A stretch of DNA of 43,735 nt from assembly GCF_944380975.1 (NCBI RefSeq), contig NZ_CALWJK010000014.1, positions 1-43,735 of the forward strand, given 5' to 3'. How positions within the stretch are numbered: position 1 is the stretch's first letter; every line of letters begins with the position of its first letter. A model generated the notes under the pieces. It was given only the letters and a program-made list of their open reading frames with translations, was not told the DNA's origin and searched no databases. This DNA is from an uncultured Agathobaculum sp. Lineage in GTDB: Bacteria; Bacillota; Clostridia; Oscillospirales; Butyricicoccaceae. Shown here one piece after another: positions 31,709 to 39,946 of the stretch. Position numbers and translations under genes: made by a program.

Positions 31709-32920
31709 ATGTATCGGAAAAAAGAATGCGTAGCCATGCTGCTCGCAGGCGGTCAGGGCAGCCGCCTCTATGTACTGACCAAAAAGGTCGCCAAGCCCGC
31801 GGTGCCGTTCGGCGGCAAGTACCGCATCATCGACTTCCCGCTTTCCAACTGCGTCAACTCCGGCATTGACACGGTCGGCGTACTGACCCAGTACGAGCCG
31901 CACGTACTCAACGCTTACATCGGCTCCGGCCAGACCTGGGACCTAGACCGCCTGCGCGGCGGCGTATACGTCCTGCCGCCGTACCAGAAGGGCAAAACCT
32001 CCGAGTGGTACAAGGGCACGGCCAACGCCATTTACCAGAACATCCAGTTTATCGACGATTACGATCCCGAGTATGTTCTGATCCTGTCGGGCGACCACAT
32101 CTACAAGATGAACTACAATAAGATGCTCCAGCAGCACAAGGAAACCGGCGCGGATGCAACCATCGCGGTGCTCGATGTGCCGCTCGCAGAAGCATCCCGT
32201 TTCGGTATCATGAACTGCAAGCCGGACGGCACGATCTACGAATTCGAGGAGAAGCCCAAGAATCCGAAGTCCACGCTGGCCTCCATGGGCATCTATATCT
32301 TCTCCTGGAAGAAGCTGCGCCAGTATCTGATCGACGACGAGGAGAACTCCAAGTCCTCCAACGACTTCGGCAAGGACATCATCCCCGCTATGCTCGGCAA
32401 CGGTGAAAAGCTGGTTTCCTATCGTTTTGAAGGCTACTGGAAGGACGTCGGCACGATCGAAAGCCTTTGGGAAGCCAACATGGATCTGCTTTCCCCGAAC
32501 TCCGGCCTGAACCTGTCGGACGACAGCTGGAAGATCTACGGACGCACCACCGGTTCGCCCCCGCACTTCACTGCCAAGAACGCAACCGTCAAGCACACCC
32601 TGCTTTCCGAGGGCTGCGAGATCGCGGGCGATGTTTCCGAGTCCGTGCTGTTCTCGGATGTTAAGATCGCCAAGGGCGCAAAGGTGGAATACTCCATCCT
32701 GATGCCGGGCGCGGTCATCGAAGAGGGCGCTACCGTGCGTTACTCCATCATCGCAGAAAACGCCGTCATCGGCAAGGATGCGGTTGTCGGCGGTAGCCCG
32801 TCGGACGGCGACGTGGAGAAATGGGGCGTAGCCGTCGTTGCGGAAGGCGTGCGCATTGGCCGCGGCGCAACGCTGGCGGCGAAAGAAATGGCAGACGAAG
32901 ACCTGCCGGACGTAAAGTAA
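31709..32920 (+). CDS. glgC: Glucose-1-phosphate adenylyltransferase, catalytic subunit
   Basis: 403 residues. Makes ADP-glucose from glucose-1-phosphate and ATP, the committed step of glycogen synthesis. [11 protein letters not shown] is the nucleotide-binding motif, followed by [30 protein letters not shown] (catalytic Asp) and [10 protein letters not shown], with a left-handed beta-helix C-terminal half. An AAGGAGAG site precedes the ATG. glgD follows after 10 bases; in Firmicutes GlgC and GlgD work as a heteromer with altered activity. Confidence 0.97.
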   Translation: MYRKKECVAMLLAGGQGSRLYVLTKKVAKPAVPFGGKYRIIDFPLSNCVNSGIDTVGVLTQYEPHVLNAYIGSGQTWDLDRLRGGVYVLPPYQKGKTSEWYKGTANAIYQNIQFIDDYDPEYVLILSGDHIYKMNYNKMLQQHKETGADATIAVLDVPLAEASRFGIMNCKPDGTIYEFEEKPKNPKSTLASMGIYIFSWKKLRQYLIDDEENSKSSNDFGKDIIPAMLGNGEKLVSYRFEGYWKDVGTIESLWEANMDLLSPNSGLNLSDDSWKIYGRTTGSPPHFTAKNATVKHTLLSEGCEIAGDVSESVLFSDVKIAKGAKVEYSILMPGAVIEEGATVRYSIIAENAVIGKDAVVGGSPSDGDVEKWGVAVVAEGVRIGRGATLAAKEMADEDLPDVK

Positions 32921-32930
32921 GGGGGCAGAA

Positions 32931-34061
32931 ATGATGAACAGTGTTTTAGGCATCATCATTGCATTTGATAACGACAACGATCTCCGTGAGATCACCGAGC
33001 ACCGCACGGTTGGCGCGGTGCAGTGGGGCGGCCGCTACCGCATCATCGACTTCATGCTGTCGAACATGGTAAACAGCGGCATTTACCGCGTGGGTGTGCT
33101 GATGAAGGACAAGTATCAGTCCCTCATCGAACACATCGGCAACCCCAAGGACTGGGATCTCTCCCGCAAGAACTCGGGCGTGACCCTGCTGCCGCCGTAT
33201 TCTTACTCGAAAAAGGCATCTCCGCTGGTCACTGGCGAGTACCGCGGCAAGATCGACGCGCTGGCCGGTGCGGTCGACTTCCTGCAGAAGAACAAGGCAG
33301 ATTACGTTGTGGTTGCAGACGGCGACATCGTTGCCAACATCCCGCTTGACGATGTGATCGACCGCCATATCAAGTCGGGTGCCGACCTGACCATGGTCTG
33401 CACTAAGAAGCAGAAGGATTCGCCGTTTACCACCTATGTTGAGCTCAACCGCAAGAAGGAAGCAGTCGATATCCGTGTAGGCGATTCCAACGAGGGCAAG
33501 TGCAAGCACATCGCGCTGGGTATTTACGTCATGAGCCGCCAGTACCTCATTCATATGCTGTCTGACTGCGTCACGCACAATTGCATCCATTTTGAGCGTG
33601 AATTCCTGTCCCGCGCGCTGATCGACGGCACGGTGGCCGGTTACCTGTTCAACGAATATGCGATGAAGATCGAGGATACCTCGGATTACTTCCGCTCCAA
33701 CATGGATATGCTGGACAAGGACGTGCGCTCGGAAGTGTTCCTGCGCACCCGCCCCATCCTGACCCGTATCAAGGACGAAGCCCCCGCCTACTACGGCGAC
33801 AAGGCCGTGGTAGAGGACAGCCTGATCGCAGACGGCTGCCACATCGAAGGCACGGTAAAGAACTGCGTGCTGTTCCGCGATGTTGTGGTCGAAAAGGGCG
33901 CGGAAATCCGCGACTGCATCATCATGGAGGGCGGCCGCATCCTGTCGGATGCATCGCTGCGCCACGTCATCACCGACCGCAACGTTGTCATCCGCGACGG
34001 GCGTACCATGATGGGTCACGAGAACTACCCCATTACGATCGCTAAAAATGCAACCGTTTGA
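32931..34061 (+). CDS. glgD: GlgD, non-catalytic subunit of ADP-glucose pyrophosphorylase
   Basis: 376 residues. It aligns with GlgC over the fold (GGRYRIIDFMLSNMVNSGIYRVGV, a degenerate VVADGDIVANI) but lacks the N-terminal GGxGxRL motif (here GIIIAFDNDNDL), so it cannot be a normal pyrophosphorylase on its own; GlgD raises GlgC activity in Bacillus-type enzymes. Two adjacent ATGs (32931 and 32934) follow GGGGG; either may be used. After its stop comes a 170-base gap with a separate promoter for glgA. Confidence 0.95.
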   Translation: MMNSVLGIIIAFDNDNDLREITEHRTVGAVQWGGRYRIIDFMLSNMVNSGIYRVGVLMKDKYQSLIEHIGNPKDWDLSRKNSGVTLLPPYSYSKKASPLVTGEYRGKIDALAGAVDFLQKNKADYVVVADGDIVANIPLDDVIDRHIKSGADLTMVCTKKQKDSPFTTYVELNRKKEAVDIRVGDSNEGKCKHIALGIYVMSRQYLIHMLSDCVTHNCIHFEREFLSRALIDGTVAGYLFNEYAMKIEDTSDYFRSNMDMLDKDVRSEVFLRTRPILTRIKDEAPAYYGDKAVVEDSLIADGCHIEGTVKNCVLFRDVVVEKGAEIRDCIIMEGGRILSDASLRHVITDRNVVIRDGRTMMGHENYPITIAKNATV

Positions 34062-34138
34062 AAAAAATACGTTAAATTCGCTGCAAATAAGCGAAAAACA
34101 CGGGCTGAAAGCATGAAATGTTCGTGGAAATTCCCTAT

Positions 34139-34166
34139 TTTGCAGAGAGAAAGAATCTAGTATAAT
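34139..34166 (+). promoter_or_regulatory. Internal promoter before glgA
   Basis: TTTGCA (34139-34144), 16-base spacer, perfect TATAAT (34161-34166). It would give glgA-glgP a transcript of their own, starting near 34173, at the foot of the leader hairpins. Confidence 0.6.
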
Positions 34167-34176
34167 AAAGATACGC

Positions 34177-34221
34177 AGGTGCGGAAGCGGGGCCCTGTTT
34201 CCGCACCTCCTACTGGGGAGG
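34177..34221 (+). promoter_or_regulatory. Alternative hairpins in the glgA leader
   Basis: Hairpin A: 10-bp perfect stem AGGTGCGGAA (34177-34186) / TTCCGCACCT (34199-34208). Hairpin B: CCTCC (34206-34210) / GGAGG (34217-34221), whose right arm is the glgA ribosome binding site. The right arm of A and left arm of B share 34206-34208, so only one can form fully; A leaves the binding site free, B covers it. No known riboswitch aptamer was recognised. Confidence 0.55.
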
Positions 34222-34231
34222 CTCGGTTCTT

Positions 34232-35668
34232 ATGAAAATCATGTATGTTACCAGTGAATGCGCCCCGTTCGTCAAAACCGGCGGTCTGGGCGACGTTGCC
34301 GGCTCACTGCCGAAAGCCCTTGCTGCAAAGGGACACGACGTGCGTGTATTCTGCCCGCTGTATTCCGCGATTGGGCAGGAGTGGCGTGAGAAGTTCTACT
34401 ACTTAAAGAACGCCTATGTCCGCTTAGGCTGGCGCAACCAGTACTGCGGCATTTTCCGCTATGAAGCGGACGGCGTAACCTATTACTTTATCGACAATGA
34501 ATATTATTTTGCGCGCGGCCAGGTCTACGGCGAGTATGACGATGCAGAACGCTTCGCCTACTATTCCAAGGCAGTGCTTGAAGTGTTGCCCGATCTGGAC
34601 TGGAAGCCGGACGTGATCAACTGCAACGACTGGCAGACCGCGCTTGTGCCGGTGTATTACAACCTGATGTTCTCCTCCCGTCCGTTCTATGAGAACATCA
34701 AGACCGTATTCACCATCCACAATATCCAGTATCAGGGCCGCTACGGCCGCGAAATCCTCGAGTATGTGCTCGGCATTGACGATGCGCACTTCCGCTCGGG
34801 CTTCATGGCAATGGACGGCGATGTGAACCTGATGAAGGCTGCGATCGTGGCCTCCACCGCGGTCACCACGGTTTCGCCCACCTATGCAGGCGAGATCCAG
34901 ACCGAATATTACGGCTACCGGCTGGATTCCGTGCTGCGCATGAACAGCTATAAGCTGCACGGCATCCTCAACGGCATTGATATGGATGCCTTCAACCCGG
35001 AAACCGACCCCAAGATTTTCAAGAACTATGGCCCGAACAATCCGGATGACAAAAAGACCAATAAGCTTGAGCTTTTGAAACTGTGCGGCATTGAGGGGGA
35101 CGAAAATACGCCGGTTATTGGTATGGTCACCCGCTTTGTTGACCAGAAGGGCCTTGACCTGATCGAAGCCGTGCTGCACGACATCCTGTCGGACGACCTC
35201 CGCCTGATCGTGCTGGGCAAGGGCGACTGGCGGTACGAGCAGATGTTCCTCGAAGCCAAGCGCCGCTATCCGAACAATATTTCGGCATCCATCATGTTCT
35301 CGGGCGATCTGGCCAACCGCATCTATGCGGGCGCGGATATGTTCCTGATGCCTTCCAAGTTCGAACCGTGCGGTCTGGCGCAAATGATCGCACTGCGCTA
35401 CGGCACCATCCCGATCGTGCGCGAAACCGGCGGCTTGAAGGACACCGTGCAGGCCTTCGTCGATTATGCAGGCACCGGCAACGGCTTCACCTTTGCCAGC
35501 TACAATGCGCATGACATGCTGCACGTCATTCGGGAAGCCTGCGGTGTATTCCGCTACAACAAGCCCGCTTGGAAGAAGCTCATGCTGCAAGGCATGCAGA
35601 GCGACTTTAGCTGGGGCAGCTCGGCAGATAAATATATCGAGGTTTATCATTCTGCCCTTGGTTGGTAA
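34232..35668 (+). CDS. glgA: Glycogen synthase GlgA (GT5)
   Basis: 478 residues. Adds glucose from ADP-glucose to the glycogen chain. Starts MKIMYVTSECAPFVKTGGLGD, with the KTGGL ADP-glucose motif (about 15-19). The C-terminal Rossmann domain has MPSKFEPCGLAQMIALRYG (catalytic Glu in the ExxxxxGL motif) and VRETGGLKDTV. GGGGAGG lies about 10 bases upstream of the ATG and can pair with an upstream CCTCC. glgP follows after 40 bases. Confidence 0.97.
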   Translation: MKIMYVTSECAPFVKTGGLGDVAGSLPKALAAKGHDVRVFCPLYSAIGQEWREKFYYLKNAYVRLGWRNQYCGIFRYEADGVTYYFIDNEYYFARGQVYGEYDDAERFAYYSKAVLEVLPDLDWKPDVINCNDWQTALVPVYYNLMFSSRPFYENIKTVFTIHNIQYQGRYGREILEYVLGIDDAHFRSGFMAMDGDVNLMKAAIVASTAVTTVSPTYAGEIQTEYYGYRLDSVLRMNSYKLHGILNGIDMDAFNPETDPKIFKNYGPNNPDDKKTNKLELLKLCGIEGDENTPVIGMVTRFVDQKGLDLIEAVLHDILSDDLRLIVLGKGDWRYEQMFLEAKRRYPNNISASIMFSGDLANRIYAGADMFLMPSKFEPCGLAQMIALRYGTIPIVRETGGLKDTVQAFVDYAGTGNGFTFASYNAHDMLHVIREACGVFRYNKPAWKKLMLQGMQSDFSWGSSADKYIEVYHSALGW

Positions 35669-35708
35669 GACCTATTAAGCAAATTAGAGTGAGGAGACAA
35701 GAGAGACC

Positions 35709-38156
35709 ATGTCAAAGAATCAGTACACAAAGACCGCTTTGAAGGAGGCTATTGCAGGCAAGCTGCAGCGCCACTTCGGCCGCGAGGTTGCAGACGCCTC
35801 AAAGGAACAGGTTTACGAGGCCTGCGCGCTCGTCGTGCGCGATGCGCTCACCGAGCATATGATTGAAACCCAGAACGAGGTTGAAAAATACGGAGAGCGA
35901 CAGGTGCACTATTTGTGCATGGAATTTCTTGTGGGCCGCAGCCTGCGCAACAACGCCTACAATCTGGGCATTCTGCCCGCACTGACCGAAGCACTGAAGG
36001 ATATGGGCTATGAAATGGCCGATATCTTCGAGGAAGAGGCCGATCCCGGTCTGGGCAACGGCGGTCTGGGCCGTCTGGCAGCCTGCTATATGGACGGCAT
36101 GGCAACCATCGGCGTGCGCGGCACCGGCTACTCCATCCGTTACGAACACGGTATCTTCAAGCAGAAGATCGAGGACGGCCAGCAGGTCGAGCTGCCGGAC
36201 TCCTGGCTCGCGTCTGGCGACGTTTGGCACATTCCCGCGATGGACGACACCCGCGAGGTCAAGATCGGCGGCACGGTCAACACCTATTTCAACGATCAGG
36301 GCAAGCTGATCGTCGAGTACCACGACTATACGCCGGTTCTGGCTGTCCCGTATGACATGCCGATCTCGGGCTATGACACCAACAACATCGCCTGCCTGCG
36401 CCTGTGGGAGGCCAAGAGCCCGATCGCGCTGGACATGAAGCTGTTCTCATCGGGTGAATACCTCAAGGCGCTGGAGAAGCACGCGATGGCGGAAACCATT
36501 TCTATGGTGCTCTACCCCGAGGATAACCACCGCGAGGGCCAGTCCCTGCGCCTCAAGCAGCAGTACTTCCTCGTTTCTGCAACCCTGCAGGATATCTGCG
36601 CCAAGCACAAGGCCAAGTACGGCACGCTGGAAAACTTTGCGCACAAGCATGTGCTGCACATCAATGATACCCACCCGACGCTGGTCATCCCCGAACTCAT
36701 GCGTATCCTGATGGACGAAAACGACATGAGCTGGGAGAACGCTTGGAACATCACCAGCCAGTCGGTCGCTTACACCAACCACACGGTTATGCCCGAAGCA
36801 CTTGAGTGCTGGCCGGTATCGCTGGTGCAGGAGCTGATGCCCCGCATCATGCAGATCATCTATGAAATCAACGAGCGCTTCTGTAAGGAGCTGTGGAACT
36901 ACTTCCCGAACGACTTCCAGAAGATCTCCAAGCTAGCCATCGTATCGGATAACACCGTCCGCATGGCACATCTGGCGATCGCAGGCTCGTTCTCGATCAA
37001 CGGTGTTTCCGCGCTGCACTCCGAGATCCTCAAGGATCGCGTATTCAACGATTTCTACAAGATTTACTCCTCCAAGTTCTGCAACGTCACCAACGGCATT
37101 GCACACCGCCGCTGGCTGTGCGAGGCGAACCCGGAGCTGGCTGAGCTGATCGAAAGCAAAATCGGCAAGGGCTACCGCAAACATCCGTCCGAGCTGCAGG
37201 TACTTGCTAACTACGGCAACGACAAGGCGCTGCTCCAGCGTCTGGGCGAGATCAAGCGCGACAACAAGCAGCGTCTGGCAAACTATATCAAGGAGCATAA
37301 CGGCATCGAGATCAATATGGACTCGATCTTTGACGTACAGGTTAAGCGTCTGCATGAATACAAGCGCCAGATGCTCAACATCCTGCACATCATTTCGCTG
37401 TACCACAAGCTGAAGGATAATCCGGGCATGGACTTCGTGCCGCGCACCTTCATCTTTGGCTCCAAGGCTGCACCGGGCTATGCGGTAGCGAAAAAGACCA
37501 TCCGCCTGATCAATTCCATTGCAAACATGATCAACAACGACCCGGACATTGGCGACAAGCTCAAGGTCGTGTTCATTGAGGACTACAAGGTATCTCTGGC
37601 TGAGATGATTATGCCGGCAGCTGAGGTCTCTGAGCAGATCTCCATTGCGGGCAAGGAAGCATCCGGTACGGGCAACATGAAGTTCATGATGAACGGCGCA
37701 CTCACCATCGGCACGATGGACGGCGCAAACGTCGAGATCTGCGAAGCAGTCGGCCGCGAGAACATCTTCATCTTCGGTATGGAAACGCCCGAAGCTGAGG
37801 CTCTGGCAGCGTCCGGCAACTACGAGCCGATGCTGATTTATCAGAACGATCCGGTCATCAAGCGTGTGCTTGACCACATCATCAACGGCTTTGGCGACGG
37901 CGTGGACTACACCGATATTGCCAACCTGCTGCTGCACGGCGGCAACGGCGGCCCGGCTGACCGTTATATGAGCCTGAAGGACTTCTCCTCCTATGCAATT
38001 GCACAGGAGCGCGTCAGCGAGATGTATCGCCATGCAGAAAACTGGAACTATATGTCGCTGATGAACATTGCAAACTCCGGTCGCTTTGCGTCCGACCGCT
38101 CGGTTGCAGAGTATGCGCAGAACATCTGGCGCGTCAAGACCAACTTTGCGTTTTAA
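35709..38156 (+). CDS. glgP: Glycogen/maltodextrin phosphorylase (GT35)
   Basis: 815 residues, full length. Releases glucose-1-phosphate from chain ends with phosphate. EEADPGLGNGGLGRLAACYMD and GYDTNNIACLRLWEA are family blocks; the PLP Lys is in EASGTGNMKFMMNGALTIGT (about 655). DVQVKRLHEYKRQMLN is also diagnostic. The N-terminal regulatory phosphorylation site of eukaryotic enzymes is absent, as usual in bacteria. Last gene of glgBCDAP, followed by a terminator and several more hairpins. Confidence 0.97.
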   Translation: MSKNQYTKTALKEAIAGKLQRHFGREVADASKEQVYEACALVVRDALTEHMIETQNEVEKYGERQVHYLCMEFLVGRSLRNNAYNLGILPALTEALKDMGYEMADIFEEEADPGLGNGGLGRLAACYMDGMATIGVRGTGYSIRYEHGIFKQKIEDGQQVELPDSWLASGDVWHIPAMDDTREVKIGGTVNTYFNDQGKLIVEYHDYTPVLAVPYDMPISGYDTNNIACLRLWEAKSPIALDMKLFSSGEYLKALEKHAMAETISMVLYPEDNHREGQSLRLKQQYFLVSATLQDICAKHKAKYGTLENFAHKHVLHINDTHPTLVIPELMRILMDENDMSWENAWNITSQSVAYTNHTVMPEALECWPVSLVQELMPRIMQIIYEINERFCKELWNYFPNDFQKISKLAIVSDNTVRMAHLAIAGSFSINGVSALHSEILKDRVFNDFYKIYSSKFCNVTNGIAHRRWLCEANPELAELIESKIGKGYRKHPSELQVLANYGNDKALLQRLGEIKRDNKQRLANYIKEHNGIEINMDSIFDVQVKRLHEYKRQMLNILHIISLYHKLKDNPGMDFVPRTFIFGSKAAPGYAVAKKTIRLINSIANMINNDPDIGDKLKVVFIEDYKVSLAEMIMPAAEVSEQISIAGKEASGTGNMKFMMNGALTIGTMDGANVEICEAVGRENIFIFGMETPEAEALAASGNYEPMLIYQNDPVIKRVLDHIINGFGDGVDYTDIANLLLHGGNGGPADRYMSLKDFSSYAIAQERVSEMYRHAENWNYMSLMNIANSGRFASDRSVAEYAQNIWRVKTNFAF

Positions 38157-38162
38157 TAAAAT

Positions 38163-38193
38163 TCGATGGAAGCGTACAGCTTCCATCGAGTTT
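38163..38193 (+). terminator. Terminator of glgP
   Basis: An 11-bp perfect stem TCGATGGAAGC / GCTTCCATCGA (38163-38189, 5-base loop), with only GTTTA after it. First of a series of hairpins filling 38163-38382. Confidence 0.7.
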
Positions 38194-38194
38194 A

Positions 38195-38260
38195 GGACAC
38201 ACCGCGCTTCGCGCGGATGTGTCCCAAGCGAGAAAAGTTCCGATCAGCGAAACTTTTCTC
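38195..38260. repeat. Two long hairpins behind the glgP terminator
   Basis: Hairpin at 38195-38224: GGACACACCGCGC pairs with GCGCG-G-A-TGTGTCC with one bulged A and a TTC loop (13 bp). Hairpin at 38230-38260: GAGAAAAGTT / AACTTTTCTC (10 bp). Neither is followed by a T run, so they are not simple terminators. No ORF or known RNA was recognised. Confidence 0.6.
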
Positions 38261-38271
38261 CGCCCCTGTAT

Positions 38272-38298
38272 AAAAAGCCCGGCTCAGCCGGGCTTTTT
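38272..38298. terminator. Bidirectional terminator between glgP and mntP
   Basis: AAAAAGCCCGGC TCA GCCGGGCTTTTT: a 12-bp stem, TCA loop, T runs on both strands. Confidence 0.88.
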
Positions 38299-38352
38299 AT
38301 GATTTTCGGGCATCATTGCCCGCAAATCTATTGTATATGCGCCTGAGGGCGC

Positions 38353-38382
38353 AAAAAAGGACGCTTTCCAGCGTCCTTTTTT
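38353..38382. terminator. Terminator of mntP (bidirectional)
   Basis: AAAAAAGGACGCT (38353-38365) / AGCGTCCTTTTTT (38370-38382), 13 bp with TTCC loop, T runs both ways. It starts 14 bases after the mntP stop on the minus strand. A small GCGCC/GGCGC hairpin (38339-38352) directly adjoins it. Confidence 0.88.
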
Positions 38383-38395
38383 GATTTTGCGCATT

Positions 38396-38959
38396 TTAGC
38401 CCAGCAGTCCCAGATGCTCCAGCAGAATTTTGAGTCCCATCAGGATAAGCACCACTCCACCAAACAGTTCCGCCCGCGATTTATATTTTGCACCGAATAC
38501 ATGCCCGACCTTGACACCCACGCAGGACAGCACAAAGGTCGTCACGCCAATAAAGCAGACCGCAGGCACGATCTGCACCTGCAAAAAGGCGAACGTCACG
38601 CCGACCGCGAGTGCGTCGATGCTGGTCGCCACCGCAAGCGGCAGCATTGTACCAAAGGAAAACGAATCGCTGAGGTTTTCTTCGTCCGTGTCGCGCGACT
38701 CGCGCACCATATTGCCGCCGATCAGCGCCAGCAGCACGAACGCGATCCAGTGGTCGACGCTGGTGATCAGCGTCTGGAAGCGCACGCCCAGCAAAAAGCC
38801 TAAAAGCGGCATCAATGCCTGAAATCCACCGAAATACGCGCCGGTAATGAGCGCATGGCGCGGCCGCAGCGTGCGGACGCTCAAGCCCTTGCAGATGGAA
38901 ACCGCAAAGGCATCCATCGACAGGCCGACCGCAATGATAAACAGCTCCAGTAAACCCAT
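38396..38959 (-). CDS. mntP: Manganese efflux pump MntP
   Basis: 187 residues, usual MntP length, with six hydrophobic segments arranged as two repeats. The conserved Asp-containing motifs [15 protein letters not shown] (about 13-27) and [13 protein letters not shown] (about 115-127) line the ion path. It exports Mn2+ when levels are high. The ATG at 38957-38959 has AAGGAGG eight bases upstream; the longer reading to 39043 crosses the riboswitch terminator and is rejected. Expression is controlled by the yybP-ykoY element and terminator just upstream. Confidence 0.95.
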   Translation of the reverse strand: MGLLELFIIAVGLSMDAFAVSICKGLSVRTLRPRHALITGAYFGGFQALMPLLGFLLGVRFQTLITSVDHWIAFVLLALIGGNMVRESRDTDEENLSDSFSFGTMLPLAVATSIDALAVGVTFAFLQVQIVPAVCFIGVTTFVLSCVGVKVGHVFGAKYKSRAELFGGVVLILMGLKILLEHLGLLG

Positions 38960-38998
38960 TTTCTTGTCCTCCTTGTCGTTAGCAGCGCCGAACGGGCA

Positions 38999-39038
38999 TA
39001 AAAAAAGAGACCCATCCGCCGTAAAACAGATAAGTCTC
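38999..39038 (-). terminator. Expression-platform terminator of the mntP riboswitch
   Basis: Minus strand: GAGACTTATC pairs with GATGGGTCTC (ten pairs, two G-T), followed by seven Ts. The GAGAC arm is also the closing strand of the aptamer, so ligand binding would free the right arm and prevent termination. Confidence 0.78.
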
Positions 39039-39131
39039 GTCATTTCATGCAGAACCAGAGGAGCGTCCTCCCCAGTATGTTGGCCCTACCGCGCGGAATG
39101 GAACAAATCCGCGCCGACTACTCCCTTATTA
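39032..39131 (-). ncRNA. yybP-ykoY type manganese riboswitch
   Basis: The conserved pieces of this class occur in order on the minus strand: AAGGGAGTAG (39118-39127), the internal-loop strand GCCAACATACTGG (around 39072-39084) and the closing TGACGAGAC (39034-39042). The class binds Mn2+ and turns on exporters such as MntP. The downstream terminator and mntP gene fit an ON switch. A TATCAT/TTGACT promoter sits immediately upstream. Confidence 0.88.
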
Positions 39132-39137
39132 CCGCCT

Positions 39138-39166
39138 ATGATATCATATGCGGCGGACAAAGTCAA
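39138..39166 (-). promoter_or_regulatory. Promoter of the riboswitch-mntP unit
   Basis: Minus-strand TTGACT (39161-39166), 17-base spacer, TATCAT (39138-39143). Transcription would start near 39131, right at the aptamer. Confidence 0.78.
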
Positions 39167-39194
39167 TATCACCCGGGAAACGGGTGCACAAGGT

Positions 39195-39932
39195 TCACCC
39201 GTGGCGCAGCCGTTCCTCCATATAGTCATGCGCGCGGTTTTCGATCTCATCGTCGAGCGGCGTCAGCGGCTCGACACGATCATACTTGCGTGTCAGTGTG
39301 GTTTGCAGGATGAAGTCGGCCAGCGCCGGGTTTTTGGGCAGCAGCGAGCCGTGCGAGTAGGTCGCAAACACGTTTTTGTAACGTGCGCCCTCGGTCTGGT
39401 CCTCACCGTTGTTGCCATAGCCCTTGAGCACCATACCCAGCGGAGCCACATCCTCACCCAGATAGGTCTTGCCCGAATGATTTTCAAAACCGACTACGAT
39501 CGAGCCACCGCTTTCAGGTGTCGTGCGGTACATATAGTTGCCGATCATGCGCTCTTTTGCGCCAATCGTGTGGATATTGATTGCACCGATAAAGTCAAGC
39601 TGGTTGCCGTCCCATGTTTTGTAATATTGCCCCAGCATCTGATAGCCGCCGCAGATGGCAAGGAATACCTTGCCTTCCTCCACTGCCGTGCAGATATCAC
39701 GCCCCTTGCCCGCAGCAAGGTCGCGCAGCAGCACCTCTTGCTCAAAATCCTGACCACCGCCGATGAAGAAGATATCATGCTTATCAATGTCGATCGGCTG
39801 CCCGATCGAGCATTCCTCGATACTTACCTTGATGCCGCGCGCCTCCAGCCGCCGCTTCATCGTGATAATATTGCCCCGATCGCCATACAGGTTCAAAATG
39901 TCGGGGTACAGGTGACAGATATTCAGTTCCAT
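39195..39932 (-). CDS. gatD: Lipid II isoglutaminyl synthase, glutamine amidotransferase subunit GatD
   Basis: 245 residues. A CobB/CobQ-like class I amidotransferase that supplies ammonia to MurT for amidating the D-Glu of the lipid II stem peptide. Starts MELNICHLYPDILNLYGDRGN; nucleophile Cys in FLAICGGYQMLG (about 94) and His in ATYSHGSLLPKNP (about 190). It follows murT by 14 bases; the two form the essential GatD/MurT complex of many Gram-positives. No terminator is obvious after it, in the short gap before the mntP promoter. Confidence 0.95.
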   Translation of the reverse strand: MELNICHLYPDILNLYGDRGNIITMKRRLEARGIKVSIEECSIGQPIDIDKHDIFFIGGGQDFEQEVLLRDLAAGKGRDICTAVEEGKVFLAICGGYQMLGQYYKTWDGNQLDFIGAINIHTIGAKERMIGNYMYRTTPESGGSIVVGFENHSGKTYLGEDVAPLGMVLKGYGNNGEDQTEGARYKNVFATYSHGSLLPKNPALADFILQTTLTRKYDRVEPLTPLDDEIENRAHDYMEERLRHG

Positions 39933-39946
39933 AACTCCCCTCCCCC

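Noticed and set aside
36933-38186. 417-codon minus-strand frame opposite glgP
   Set aside because: Shadow of glgP; begins in the glgP terminator.
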